Positions 34,501 to 46,349 of a DNA stretch of 64,000 nt are shown one piece after another (within the stretch, counting starts at the first letter, position 1; each line of letters starts with the position of its first letter). Position numbers and translations under genes: made by a program. Source of the DNA: Melanocharis versteri (lineage: Eukaryota > Chordata > Aves > Passeriformes > Melanocharitidae); NCBI GenBank assembly GCA_013397845.1, contig VZTG01009144.1, positions 1,021,122 to 1,085,121 of the forward strand, given 5' to 3'. The notes below the pieces were generated by a model. That model was not told where the DNA came from. It was given only the letters and a program-made list of their open reading frames with translations, and did not search any database.

Positions 34501-36781
34501 TCTGTGCCCGGAACCTGTGAGTACTGAGCACGGGGACCAGGGGTTGGAACTCCTGGAACTGCTCTTCTGGAGAGCAGGACTTCTACCGAGGCCTCTTCTG
34601 TGAGGTGCTTGGACTTTGACCCTCCTCTTTTCTTCCTGGCTTAAACCTTGTTTTCCTCTGTGATTAGAAGGCAAGCCGTGCCTTTGATCTAGATAGAGAA
34701 GCAGAGGGCTGGGTGGGGATCTCACACAGGGCAGGATGCTCCTCTTGACTAAGTTAGAGGGGTCTGTGTGGCAGGTGCTGCCTTGCAGAGGACAACAACT
34801 AACCCAAGGGGCACTGACATTGTCACACAGCCTGTTTCCTCATGCACCCTGACCCCTGTCCCTCACATCTTGCTAAAAACCAGCACTCTGGCAGGCAGTG
34901 ACACCACCTGAGCTGGGCCCTGGAGCCACGTGGACACAACCTTAGCTGGATGTCTCCTGTATCCCACACGCTGTGCCTGAGGCTGCTCAGCATTCCTGGG
35001 TGACGGGGTTCAGCAGAGCAGGTTGCTTGCACAGCTCCCTAACGCAGGTCTCTTCCCTTCCCAGAGAGGCTGGAGCCAGTGTTGGCAAGAAGACTGACGG
35101 TGAATGCAAGAAGGAAATTGTTGCAGTAAGTGAATTGGGTGATCAGGGGCCTGGGTTTTGGTCCTGCTGCTGTCAGGGGAAGCACTGCCAGTGTCTGCAG
35201 CAGCCCCCAGACCAGCAGTGTCCTGCAGAAGTGAAACAGCTGCTGTGCTGCCGAACGGGAGAGGTTTTGCTTTCTCTACATGTAATAAATGTTATTTGTG
35301 TGAATGCCAGGAAAGAAGCAGGTGACTGCTCAGGATGGGATCAGTAAAGGAGCAGTAGAAATAATCCATCAGGGAAGAACTATGAATAAGAGCAGAGAAT
35401 GGCTTTTGGGGTCAGACCAATGGTCCATCAAGCCCGTGGTGACTTGGTGCAGAGGCTGCTGTTGGCAGGGGCTGTGAGCATTGCGGAGGAGAGAGTGAGA
35501 GCAGAGAATGTAGAGAAGAGTGACTTCTACCCTTCCAAACTCCCACTGTTTCCAGGTGGAGGACCTCAGCTAGGTGTGATTTCTGTGTAGTCAGTAAGCC
35601 CTGATAGATTTCTCCTCTGTGAAATCCCTCAGCCTCTTCCTGCACCCCGACACGTTTTTCACCCTACAATGCTCCTCAGCAAGTGTAGCACCCATTGCTC
35701 CAGGAAACAGAATCCCACTCTTGCAGGATCTAGTTACGTGCTGATCTTCCAATTTTAAGACTCCAGGAGGGATACTGGACCTTTATAGAGGGTCAGCACT
35801 ACATTTTTCCAGACACCAGTGTTTTTCCATTTAATTTCCTGGCCAGCTTGGGAACACAGAGCACGGCACCTTCACCGAGTGAACTGCTGCTGCTTGGAAA
35901 TGCCGTGACCAGGTTATGATAGACATCTCTTCAAACAGGAAATTATGATCTATTTTTATATTATTAAATTCTCCTGGCATAGGAGAAACTGACACCTCAG
36001 TTTATATCAGATGTGCAAGGAAGTTAATTACTTTCAGTAAGATTGGTATCATTAGCACTGCAGCTCTAGCTCAGGGTTCAAGCCCTTGTGCTACTGACTC
36101 CTTCACATCCAACTCTTTTATTTTTATTTACTTTTTGCAGGTTGACTGCAGTGACTACCCCAAACCTGTCTGCACTCTCGAGTACATGCCTCTCTGTGGC
36201 TCTGACAACGCAACATACAGCAATAAGTGTAACTTCTGCAACGCAGTCGTGTACGTACAAATATGAGTGACATTTGTGTTATCAGTTGCCTCCTGTGGGC
36301 ACAAGTTTGCACAGTTGCTGCTCTTTTGTTTGCTGGGTACTGTTGATTAGGGATTTGGGGCAGGAGGGAATGCCAGCCACCGTGTCAAGCATTCATTCAT
36401 TTTTTTCATTAGAGCATTAAAAGAGCTATGGGTTCTTTGTTAGTGTGAGTGGTTTGATGACCATTTAACCTTAATGGAATTTTTCTTGCATGTTGCAAAG
36501 GAAATGACTTTTGAAATTCCGCTATGGTTTCCCCATAGATATTTTCAGTCTTAAGAACGGGTTAAATTGTTTCACTCATCTCTTAATAATCAAATAGCAA
36601 ATTGGATTATGAGTCTGCAAGCTCCTTGGCTCTGGGGCAGGATCCCATCTGACACCATCTCTAGGAGCCATCAAAAAGACATTATAGCAGGCAGGACTCT
36701 GTGTTTAATTCATTCTTTCCTCTCCTTGCTTTCAGGGACAGCAATGGGACTATCACTTTAAGCCATTTTGGAAAATGCTGA
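31575..36781 (+). CDS. SPINK7: ovomucoid, three-Kazal egg-white inhibitor
   Basis: Major secreted glycoprotein and protease inhibitor of bird egg white (annotated SPINK7 in chicken; not necessarily the mammalian SPINK7). Eight coding exons give 207 aa, against 210 in chicken. Leader: exon 1 (31575-31629) and exon 2 (32597-32616), starting MTTAGLLVLL and ending DTAFGIE. Three Kazal domains follow and are listed separately. The third domain starts VDCSDYPKPVC and ends SNGTITLSHFGKC, the well-known ovomucoid third-domain frame. P1 residues are Glu, Lys and Leu. N-glycosylation sequons are visible in all three domains (NTT and NVS; NTT; NAT and NGT). The second-domain loop has GTDW instead of GTDG. 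The linker before domain 3 lacks the Val-Ser pair of chicken. Oviduct hormone control is known for the family but I cannot point to sites. Confidence 0.97.
33406..34106 (+). other. SPINK7: ovomucoid Kazal domain 1 (exons 3-4)
   Basis: Exons 33406-33542 and 34049-34106. The loop is CSEAVSPICG, so the P1 place holds Glu, where chicken has Lys. A P1 Glu should not bind trypsin-like enzymes. Sequons NTT and NVS are present. Confidence 0.95.
33550..33582 (+). repeat. 11-bp tandem repeat, three copies
   Basis: Three perfect copies of CAGCGTGGGGA start two bases after the GTGAGT donor of ovomucoid exon 3. A short minisatellite. Confidence 0.9.
34380..35125 (+). other. SPINK7: ovomucoid Kazal domain 2 (exons 5-6)
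   Basis: Exons 34380-34516 and 35065-35125. The loop is CNKDLNPVCGTDWVTY with P1 Lys. Trp replaces the Gly found at that place in almost every other Kazal domain of the window. Sequon NTT near the start. Confidence 0.95.
35400..35545 (+). repeat. possible old amniote interspersed repeat
   Basis: GTCAGACCAATGGTCCATCA followed by AGCCC resembles a motif common in reptile and bird LINE-derived repeats. It lies in ovomucoid intron 6. Extent and family are uncertain. Confidence 0.3.
36141..36781 (+). other. SPINK7: ovomucoid Kazal domain 3 (exons 7-8)
   Basis: Exons 36141-36250 and 36736-36781. The loop is CTLEYMPLCG with P1 Leu and P1' Glu. Leu at P1 is known from turkey third domain and binds chymotrypsin and elastase well. 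Met replaces the Arg that turkey has three places after the scissile bond. The NGT sequon near the end is the usual variable glycosylation site. Confidence 0.96.
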
Positions 36782-36897
36782 GTATCAGTGCCGAGAGAAT
36801 TCACCACAGGATCCCCAGTGGCAAATCCCAGCTAAAGATCTCACCTCAGTTCATCTCACCCTCTGGGGAACTCAGCTCACTCCTGATTTTCTTCCTC

Positions 36898-36903
36898 AAT
36901 AAA
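36898..36903 (+). promoter_or_regulatory. poly(A) signal of ovomucoid
   Basis: AATAAA lies 117 bases after the TGA at 36779. Confidence 0.8.
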
Positions 36904-38544
36904 CTAAATCAGCAACATTTCCCTGTCTTCTTTCATGTGTTGTCTCACAAAACATTTTCTTGATTTGTTGAATGATGATGCCAGGCAGAATAGGTTACGT
37001 GCTCAAAGCTCTGGGATAGAACAAGAACAACATCTTGCTCCCCTCCCTCTCATAAAAGGCAGAAAATGAAATACAGATGCCCAAACCCCAGAGCTGTGTG
37101 TCCTTGCCCATGAATGACAGTGCCCCTGCATTGGTGCTCAGACCTTTCAGACGTTTGGCGTTGTAAAGGGCAGAGGTGGTGATGCAGGAGGGTCTCTCCT
37201 AAGGAATTCCTGGTGCATTTTCCTTGTCAGCAAAACCCGGTCACACCTTGGTGTCAGCACCCAGAGCTGATCCCTGGCTCTGTCCTCACCTGAAGTGTTG
37301 CTCTCTCAAGGGCACTCTTCTGGCAAAGCCCATATTTTTCAGACACGTGCATTGGCCCTGTCTATTTGTCTAAGTCCTCCAACTGACTTATTACCAAGTT
37401 TTTCTCATCTTGGAGTCGTCCTTTAACACCCTTCAAGTGTTTTAAGATAAATGCCTTCCTAGGTGTGGTGCCTACTCCTGCCTACTTGTCTTCTCTCAGT
37501 TTTCAATTACACAATGCTGTTTGCCAGCCCAAGGAGAATTTCAGCAGAGTTTCAAAATCCAAGGACAAAGTATCCTTCTGATTCTTGAGAGTGTGACCTG
37601 TCATTGGTGTATTGTGCATGAAATTTATTTTGCTTTTGTCTTCTGTTTGAGTACCCAATTGTTTTTTTTTTTTTTCCGATCCACACAAGAGAAGCATAAA
37701 TAAATTGGGCCTATCCCTTCTAAAATGTAATAACTCCCACATGCATTTCTTCTGGGAATCAAAGGGAGAGGGGAGCTTGTTCTCCTTGATGGAGGTTGTC
37801 CCAAAAAGCAATGCTTTGGTGGTAAAACAAAGAATTTATGTAGAGATGGGCAGATGGATGAAGCAGTGATTTCCAGATCGGGTTCAACTTTTCTGGGATC
37901 CACGCTAGGATCTCAAATCATTCTGTCATCATCATACTAAAAGTCTATTACTGCAAAGTTAATGGCTTTTAGGGGAAATAACAATTGTAAATTTTTTTTG
38001 CATAATCCCATAAAAGTTTCTCCATCCCTTGTCATTTCCAAGGACTCCTTTCAGTGTCTGGGACGCCCTCTTGCTTGCCTTCCAGGGTCACTGTCTTCCT
38101 GCTTTCACTATAACTTAGTGATGTTTTACTTGGGTGAAGCATGAAACTGAAAGGAGAGCCTTTCTGCTACAGAAGCATTTCATTCAATGTTTTTCTCGTG
38201 GAAAAGCACTGCACAAAAATAGGCACTGATAGGTGCGCACAGAGGAAATCTGACGGCAGTTTGTACAGCCGCTCATTCGCCTGCAGGAATTTTCTGTGGT
38301 CCTTCAGAAGGAAACTGCCACATATTTCACTTAAAATAACGACGCGGAGGGTGTACCTCACACATGTAAACTTCTCGTGACTCCCGTTGATGAAGAAACA
38401 TCCTTCTTGGCTTACAGCACGGCTTACCTCCGTTGAGATTGCCGCTGAGACAAAAAGCTGGAAATGTTGCTTCAGGATAAGGGCGGATAAGGCAAATATG
38501 AACATGCCCAAACACACACACCCCCCCAGTGGTGCAGGCGTACA
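36904..38544. other. intergenic, nothing recognised
   Basis: Short spacer between ovomucoid and the next SPINK gene. No Kazal exon or nameable repeat was seen. Confidence 0.4.
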
Positions 38545-38550
38545 TATAAG
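38545..38550 (+). promoter_or_regulatory. TATA box of the 38.6-kb SPINK gene
   Basis: TATAAG lies 90 bases before the ATG at 38635. Confidence 0.55.
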
Positions 38551-38634
38551 GGTGGCTGCCACCTGAGCACAGCATCCAGGTTGTGTTTCCTGAGAAAAAG
38601 GCAAGCTCTGCTCCTCACAGCTCATCCAGCCACC

Positions 38635-40571
38635 ATGAAGACCACGGGGGTGTTGCTGCTTCTCTCTCTGGCCCTTTTCTGCATCTCAGGTGAGTGGCTC
38701 CACTGCCTCCTGCTCTGCCTCGGAGTAAGCGCTGGCTGCCTTCAGAACCACAAAAAAACATCCTCAGACTGGAAAGAGCTTCATTCTGCAAGGACTTATT
38801 TACTCCTAGAAAGATAGTGTTGAAAAGACTTGACATCAGAGACTATCACTTATGGGGTAATATTTTAGCAACAGAACTGAGTGGGTAAGAACAACTGTGG
38901 GAACAGCTCTACTCTCAGTGCTAGTTTATGCATAATGAAAGAAGTGACATGTACGTGGTGCAACCCGGAGACTCAGACAACCAGTACTTAACCTCTGAAA
39001 TGTTGCAGAAACACAAATAATTTTACTGAATGAAAGCGAACGTTTCTTGTAGTCATCCTGAACCGAGGTGCAGTTTGAGAGCCTGAACTGCTGTAGAAGC
39101 TTTGTAAATTCACTTCTCACTAAATATTCTTCTTATTTAAGGATAATAGTGGCAATGCATGTAAGATGCTGCCTCTGTGTACTTGTCAGCTTTATGTCCC
39201 TCTTTACCTCAATAATTCACTTTGCTTTGAGTCTATGTCCTGCTCCATCCTTTGAACCATGGAAAATGCCTTTCTCTTCTTTCATTTTACACACCTTTTT
39301 CCAGTTTGGCTGTAACCCTCATTAAAAAGAAATACTACAGAATCAACATACAGCATGGAACAACTTTTGCCTGAAATTCCTTTTGTCTAAGAATAATTTG
39401 CTAACACACAGGGAGTCGGAAGTTATGTATTCAGGTCGTGCATTCGCAGATTTTAACAGAACCCATGAATTGCATTTGTAACATATTTCCTTTTTTCTTC
39501 TTTTTTTTTCAGTTCCAGCTACTGGTGCGCTGCAGGTAAGGGACAGGTTTTTCTATTCTCCATACTTCCTTTCGTTGAAGCAGTTTCTGTGTAAATCTTT
39601 ACTAATCACATTGTGATCGAGCCTTTCAAAATCCTGAGACACCCAGCTGCCTGAGCAATATTTGCCACAGATATTATCAGGTGAAGCTGCCATTTTCATC
39701 TGGTGATAGTTTCAACAAGTAGGGCAGTATTCAGTTCATGTCCAAGTTGTTGTCAGAGTTACTGCAGCATCATTTACAGTGGTTGCACAGGCTCTGCTTG
39801 GCTGGAGGCAACTTTCCACTGAATCCTGCCCTGTCCCTGGGCTTTTCCTCAGCATCTGCTCCTGGGCAGTGAGGGGGCAGCTCAAGGGCTATGTGGGGCC
39901 TTCTAATATCACCTTTCTCACCTAGCTTTGGTTGAGAGCTCTTTTTTTTTTTAATTTTTGTGATACAGGGTGCATCCACCTACTGCAGGAACCAGAGGAC
40001 TTTCAGGGACATGTGTACCATGGAGTATCTCCCCCACTGTGGGTCTGATGGTGTCACATACACCAACAAATGCACGTTCTGCAATGCATTCCTGTACGTA
40101 TGGAATAAATCTCTTCACCTACTAAATGGTGAATTAACTTAGCTTAAACTGGCTGATCAGTCCTGGAGACTGGTTGGAGGAGTAAAGTTCTTTTATTTTG
40201 TTTATTTGTTCTCTCACCAGAAAGGGTAATCTTTTTTTTTATTGGGAGAGTTTGCTGGGAGCTCCTTTCTTTCAGATATGAAGAGAGAACATAATGTTCT
40301 CCATTTGCCTCTTAAGTGATTTGCAAAATAGCTTCCTCCCAGCAAAGTCTGTTTCCTACAGACTATTTGGTCTTTTAAATTAAGAATTTTTCTTGTCTTT
40401 GTATGTCAATAATAAAAGGAAATATGTGGAATAGAGTTCAGAAGTTCCTCTGTGGCGTAGAGGGGCAGACCAACAGTAAAAGCCCAGATGTTCTGTCTCT
40501 GAGGTACTGATTTCTTTCTCTGCAGGAGAAGCCGTGGAGATCTTCGCTTGAGGTCTCTTAACTCATGTTAA
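38635..40571 (+). CDS. single-Kazal SPINK inhibitor, P1 Met
   Basis: Small secreted Kazal inhibitor of 82 aa. Coding exons: 38635-38689, 39513-39535, 39969-40093, 40526-40571. The ATG has a strong context (CCACCATGA). The leader starts MKTTGVLLLLSLALFC and the mature part starts near GASTYC. The single domain has six Cys with loop CTMEYLPHCGSDGVTY. P1 is Met, predicting elastase- or chymotrypsin-like targets, not trypsin. It ends RSLNSC then TAA. From the second Cys for 27 residues it matches ovoinhibitor domain 7 at 21 places and uses the same GTACGT donor, so the two are close relatives. I cannot assign it to a named SPINK. Tissue and target are unknown. Confidence 0.93.
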
Positions 40572-40692
40572 GTTCTCGGCAGGATTCAGCTGAGAAAGAG
40601 CATCCCCCCAGCAATGTTCCCCACGGCAGATGACTTCCTAAACCCTTGGCCTGACCCATAAAAACTTCTGATAAATCCCGAAACCTCCGCTT

Positions 40693-40698
40693 AATAAA
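40693..40698 (+). promoter_or_regulatory. poly(A) signal of the 38.6-kb SPINK gene
   Basis: AATAAA lies 122 bases after the TAA at 40569. Confidence 0.75.
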
Positions 40699-43600
40699 AA
40701 AGAAAACACCCAGCATTTATGTCTCGCTTTAGTCTTGTTCTGGTTTTACCCAACATGTTGCATGATTGTATCACTGCAACAATCTTGGGGTGTGGGAATT
40801 AATGGGCAAATTGCAGGGGGAGGGAGAACAGTGCTCTGATCTACAAAAATATCAACCCCAACCACAAAGGCAACGGGCAGCTTTTGCGGGCATCTGCCTT
40901 CATGCGGCTTTTTCAAAAGAAAGCCAGGGCTGGAGATGCATCCTGGTGCTCCTGTCCATTCACTGCTCTGAAGTACCTCAGACAGACACTCTCTGCCTGG
41001 GTGAGAGGAGCTGCCTCCCTCCCCAGCTGCTGCTGTCCAACACCTGCAGCCTCACCGAGCCTTGCTCTTTGTAGCCTGGCAGCACGAAGAGTCCCTGGGC
41101 AAACTTCAACATAATTAGAGACAGTCCTGAGATTGTTGTAACTGGGGTGTTCTGGCGCTGTTCTGCCACATGGAAGGGGTCTTGCTGGCTGCATGAGCTG
41201 CTCATCCCTGTTTCAGTTTCCGGAGTTATCCCCAATTTCTTACACCTACGGGAGAATATGTGGAGAAAGTCACATTCCAAGCTGCCTCCGCCTCACAAGC
41301 AGCATTGAAAACCCACCTCCAGGTGAGAGAAGGCCGTCTGCAGTCTGCTTTGCTCCCCAAAGCAATGCCACAGGATGTTTTCTCCGGGCAGGCAGACCCC
41401 TGTCTGCCCACACTGGTTCATTGCTGAGGGGCATTGCAGAAAACCAGTGGGCAGCCAGTGCCAACAGACCTGATGTCCAGGGGATGCTGGCAATCACTGC
41501 CACAGCCCGTTTGGGCACCTCACCCATCACTTAGCTGCTGGTTGGAGGTAATTACGACGACTGTCGCTTGTAGAGGATCCTTTGAGATTCTCCGGCCTCT
41601 GGAAACCTCGGCTGATGAAAGGAAGGGCTCAGAGTCATAGTGTTAATTTATTATTCATTAACAGCGAGGCGCTGCCAGTGCCGCGTGCTGTAGAGGCAGC
41701 AGTCTCACAGTCAAATAGTTAATGATCTTAAGTGACAATGTGTCACTTCCCAGAGACTGGAGAGAGCAGCTCTCTAAAAGGAGACAATTTATTTCCAAAA
41801 GACATGACTCCCTGCAACCATTTAGTGCCAAGTCCCTTCCCGGGGCTGCGATGTCCCTCCTGTGAGAGGGAGGTCTGTGTGCGGGAAGGCTTTTCAGTGC
41901 CAGATGCGATTTCTGGGGATCAGGATAAATTGAGGCTCTGGGAGGAAGTGCTGGGGGTGTGGGGCACATTCAGTCTCCTTCTCCCACTCTGCTGAGCGTG
42001 GGAGACGGGATAAGAGAGCACCAGCTCCAGCAGTTATTTTTTTTCCTGGGCAGCAGCAGAGAGGATGAGGATGGCCCTCAGGAGCCACGACGCTCTGGAG
42101 ACAAGCAGAGCTCCCCATCGTGCTGGAGATCCCCGGGACCCTCAGAGAGCCTCTCGCAGGGGCTAAACATGTCTGCTAAACAGGAAAATCCAGCAGGCAA
42201 TTAAGGAGAAACCGTGAGTAGAAATGATAAATCCTCCGTGGTGCAGAGTGAGCAGGATTGCTCAGGAGTGACCAAGGGCAGAGCAGGACCCCAGCGGAAC
42301 CCCCGGCCTCCCGCCCCAGCAGCTCATCCTGGATTCTCCTTAGGATGGAGAGGAAGAGAGTTCTCCTTTATGAGCACCTCGTTGGAAATAATTTTTTTAT
42401 TGCTTCTCAATAAAATCCTGCCACAACAGCACAAATCCTCTCACCATTACTAATCTAACTCTCCCTCCAGGAAATTCGAGGCAGGAAACGTTGTCTGCCT
42501 GCCAAGGTATTTTATGGTACAATTCTTTAAGCAGTACCTCAGCACTTTATGTCATTATCTGATGTTTTGGATTTAGGAAATGCCATTCAATTACCCCACA
42601 ACCTGATTAACACATTGCATGTACTTATTTTGTTCTGCTTTATTTTATGCCGTTCCTTCTATTTTTGTGCATTGTCCTACTTGTTGCTGGCCAAAATTTA
42701 CCTCAGGCCAGTCTAGACCTTTCTGTTAATGCAGTTTCTCTCTCAGGCTTCGTTCAGGAGAAATGGTTTGTTACTGCATTCTTTCTTGATGTGGAGAAAA
42801 ATAAAATTATATTTGAAAAGTGAATTAATTGCAGGTGTTTTTGGGGGCTGGCCGTGTCGGAGCTGTTGCAGCGAGGCAGAGCTGAGATTTTCTGAGGGAT
42901 TGGGATCCTCAGCTTTATGCTGTCAGCACGCAGCTCCCAGACAGTCAAATTATTCCAGACACCCTCGCCTGTGATATCATCTATGCTTAAAAGACTGGAG
43001 ATATTCAGGCAGCAATCAGATAGCCGAACTACAAGGAAGAATAATAGGTGAGCGCGGCTGCGAGCAGGGGCTTTGGCGGCTGTAAATTGAATTCGTGTTC
43101 TCATAGAAGATCCAGCTCTGCCCCCGTGTGCAGAGGTCCGGGAACAGCAGCTCGGCTGGGAGCTCCTGCGGTTGTTCCACATCCCAAATGAGCCGCAGAG
43201 AAACGGGGTTTGCGTCGGTCCCTCCTCCCGCGGGGGCTGGAGCGAGGATCCCCTTTGTTCTCGGTGACCCCGTGACGGCAGCAGACCGGAGCGAGGACAA
43301 TGACACCGCTGCTGGCACGACAACACACCTTGCACGCACACATCCACCTTCTTATTTAATAATAATAGTAAAAAAAACCCCCCTATTGTTGCTCTTTGTA
43401 GCCAGATGAAGCCTATGGCAAGTTTTAAACCAAAGCAGGGAGCATCAGTGAAGAATTTTTTAGGTCGTGGTAGGCTATGGTTTTGAGGTCGGGAGTCTCA
43501 AGACCGGAGGAAAAGCTTCCCAGGAAATTATCACTGCTATGGGAAGAAACACTGCTGGATTAGAAACTGGGTAGAATTTCCATAGTTATTGGAAATTTAC

Positions 43601-46258
43601 CTCAATACAAGAGGACCCATTGCATGATGGCCAACATTTATCCCATTCATGTGGCTGTAACCTTCCTGAAAGTTTGCCTTCTAAGAGCCTGAGATAGGAG
43701 GAAGCATTTCACTTAACAGTTTTACTTAAACTTTTATATGGATCTCGTATCTGCAGAAACATTAAAATAATCCCAAAGTCACTTTACTGAGCCCTCCATT
43801 ATGATACTCCTGAACCTCAGAATCACAGGATAGTTTGGGTTGGAAGTGGTCCGTGGAGATCATCCATCCCAAACCCCCTGCCAAAGCAGGGACACCTGGA
43901 GCAGGTGACACAGCACACATTGCCAGGTGAGTTTGGAATGACTCCAGGCAGGGAGACTCCATGACCTCCCTGGGCAGCTGCTGTTCCAGTGCTTTGCAAC
44001 TCTCAGTGGAAAGAAGTTTTTCCTCATGTTGAGGTGGAACTTGCTGTGTTTCAGTTTATGGCCACTGCTCCTTGTCCTGTCAGTGGGCACCACTGAGAAG
44101 AGCCTGGCACCATCACACACATCCCAGAGGGGTTTGGGCAGGTGGGTTCACTTTGCCCTTCCCATTTGCAACAGGTGTATGACATTTCCCAAGGCTCGCT
44201 GTCGTGGGAACTGTTGATTTTCACTGCTCCTGATGCCTGTTTTCCGTCCATCTGCTTCCCTGTGATTACTCCTGTCCCATTCCCTCTGTTTCCTATTAGT
44301 GGAGCTCCTTGTGCAATCAATCCCCTGTCACTCCTGTCCCAGCAGCTCTCGTGCCCTGCCCTGGATTCTGCCCTTTGTCTCCCGTCCCTTCTCCCAGACC
44401 CTGTGGCAAGGCTCTTTCCTTGTCTCTCTCTTTCTCCCTGCTGCCCTGGGAAGTGGCAGGGGCTGCTGGAGGAGAAGAGCTGCTTCTGGAGCAATCCTGG
44501 ATGGCCACCAAGAGCCTCGGGGGCAGCACGTGGGGCACAGGGGATCTCCCAGCGGATCTAACTAATGAAAGGGCAGGTGTTGGCCCAACATGAGAGCGAT
44601 GCCGCTCCCCCGGCAGACACCTGCCAGGCACAACAGCTCCTGGTGGCTTCAGCCTGGCAGGAAACACAACAGGAGGAGCAGCACAGTTTCTGTAAGTGGG
44701 GATCTCGGATCTGGAGGTGGGTATGGGGTCGTAGGGCTGAAGAAGAGACTGACTCTGCTCCCGGAGGCCCCCCAGCCACAGGGCTGGCAAGCAGCACCTC
44801 CACTGGTGGCTGGGGCAAGTTCTGAGGCAGCTTTGTTTCCAGACTTTGGCATTCCTGCCCCTGGAGATTAATCAATATTAATGCCTCCATGACTACGGCT
44901 TCCTTTCCAAATATGCTCACAATCAGTTCAAGGAATATGAAAGTCAACTCACTCAGGATGCTAAGAATGCAACAGAAACAACTTTCAAAGGAACCCTTCA
45001 ACTTGTGATATTTGTGAAAGAGATCCAAATAGCATTATTCATTTATTTTTCAGGAAAATGATTTCATTGATATAAACAGGCCAAATCCCACCAGCTCCAT
45101 TCTGTGACTACAGTTCCCTTGCACTTTCAGCTACATTTTTATGATTTATCTGCTCATGCCAAGTGTTGAACATCTCCCAGGATAATAAGAAAACCAATTC
45201 TGATTTTCTATTTAAAACTCAGGCTGCCTTTAAGCCACATGTATGAATCAAGCTTCTTCTGAAGCACAAACAAGTTCCATCCGTCACTTCCTTCCGTAAC
45301 TACCTTAGATCAAAAATTTATTATTTTATGCAATATCCCTTATTTGTTTTTCCATACACTTGTGATAGAGTCAAGCCACTTAGCAGAGCCTAGCACATTA
45401 TTTATCACTTATCTTCCCTAAAACACGACTTTCAGCTGACACTCTAAATTTAATGCCTTGTAATTGTGGGAGAAGGGGGAAGCCTAACGGCTCTCCTTCT
45501 TTTTGCAGTTACTGGAATTTTTTCTGGAATGCCTTTGGTATTAACAAGCCCATTTCACCTGCACAGAATAGCAGTTGCTTGCCATTAATAGGAAACATTA
45601 TCCCAGTACAGATTTAAGGCTACTTAGTCTCATAATTTCTTAATCAGACTCATGCTCATTGCCAACAGATGAATAACTCTTGCTCCTACACAGAAATGTC
45701 TAATAAACTTCTGGGTTTTTTTGTGATGCTTGTCTCTCGTGATGACTTTCTGTTGGTGAGAATCCAGTGTACCAGGAAATTACAGGAGAGAGTGTGGAGA
45801 GATTCACAAAGACTTCAGCATCTTTAAAGTGCCTGCCAGCCCCCAGATTTGATGTCAGTAAAAGCTTTGAGTGTCCCATGCTCCTGTCCCCCCACTCTGC
45901 TGTACCATGAAAGTCTCCAGGAGCCCAGTTCCTCTCTAGCATATGTGACATGGAGAGCACAAGTCGAACGCTTCCAACAAATGGGCTCTTTTTTCCTTTC
46001 CCCAACTTCCATGTGCCATTTCACAACATCCACTATTGAGACAGTGCTCCTGTTTGGAAAGTACAAATCACTCATTGTACAGCAAGGCGCCTTTGTTAAC
46101 AAGCTGGGTGTAGCTCACATTTTTGTTTAATTCTTCTGGGCATCTCTCTAACAAACAAGTATTCTTTGGAGCTCAACTCCGTAATCGATACAATTTTCTT
46201 AGTTTACAGAGCAAATAATTGCTTTCTGGTGATGACTTCACAAGGTCGGGGAGATGCA
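40699..46258. other. intergenic with one CR1 fragment
   Basis: The largest gene-free stretch between two intact genes (5.6 kb). Apart from the CR1 piece at 43817 I found nothing. Overlapping open frames at 42.7-43.4 kb and 44.0-45.0 kb run on both strands and share no family signature. Confidence 0.4.
43817..44125 (-). repeat. CR1 LINE 3' region, reverse
   Basis: Reverse-strand CR1: CAGAATCACAGGATAGTTTG, GGTTGGAAGTGGTCCGTGGA, CATCCATCCCAAACCCCCTG, and AGAAGTTTTTCCTCATGTTG. Confidence 0.9.
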
Positions 46259-46266
46259 TATATAAA
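46259..46266 (+). promoter_or_regulatory. TATA box of the triple-Kazal gene
   Basis: TATATAAA lies 91 bases before the ATG at 46350. It is the best TATA match among the five genes. Confidence 0.7.
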
Positions 46267-46349
46267 CTGGGGAGGGAGAAGGCTGAGAACCATCCTCGGA
46301 CTCTCCGGCAGCCGACCCACACGGAACAGCCACTACCACCACTGCCAAC

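Noticed and set aside
36075..36100. GGTTCAAGCCC resembling a tRNA B box
   Set aside because: No A box or cloverleaf could be built; it lies in ovomucoid intron 6.
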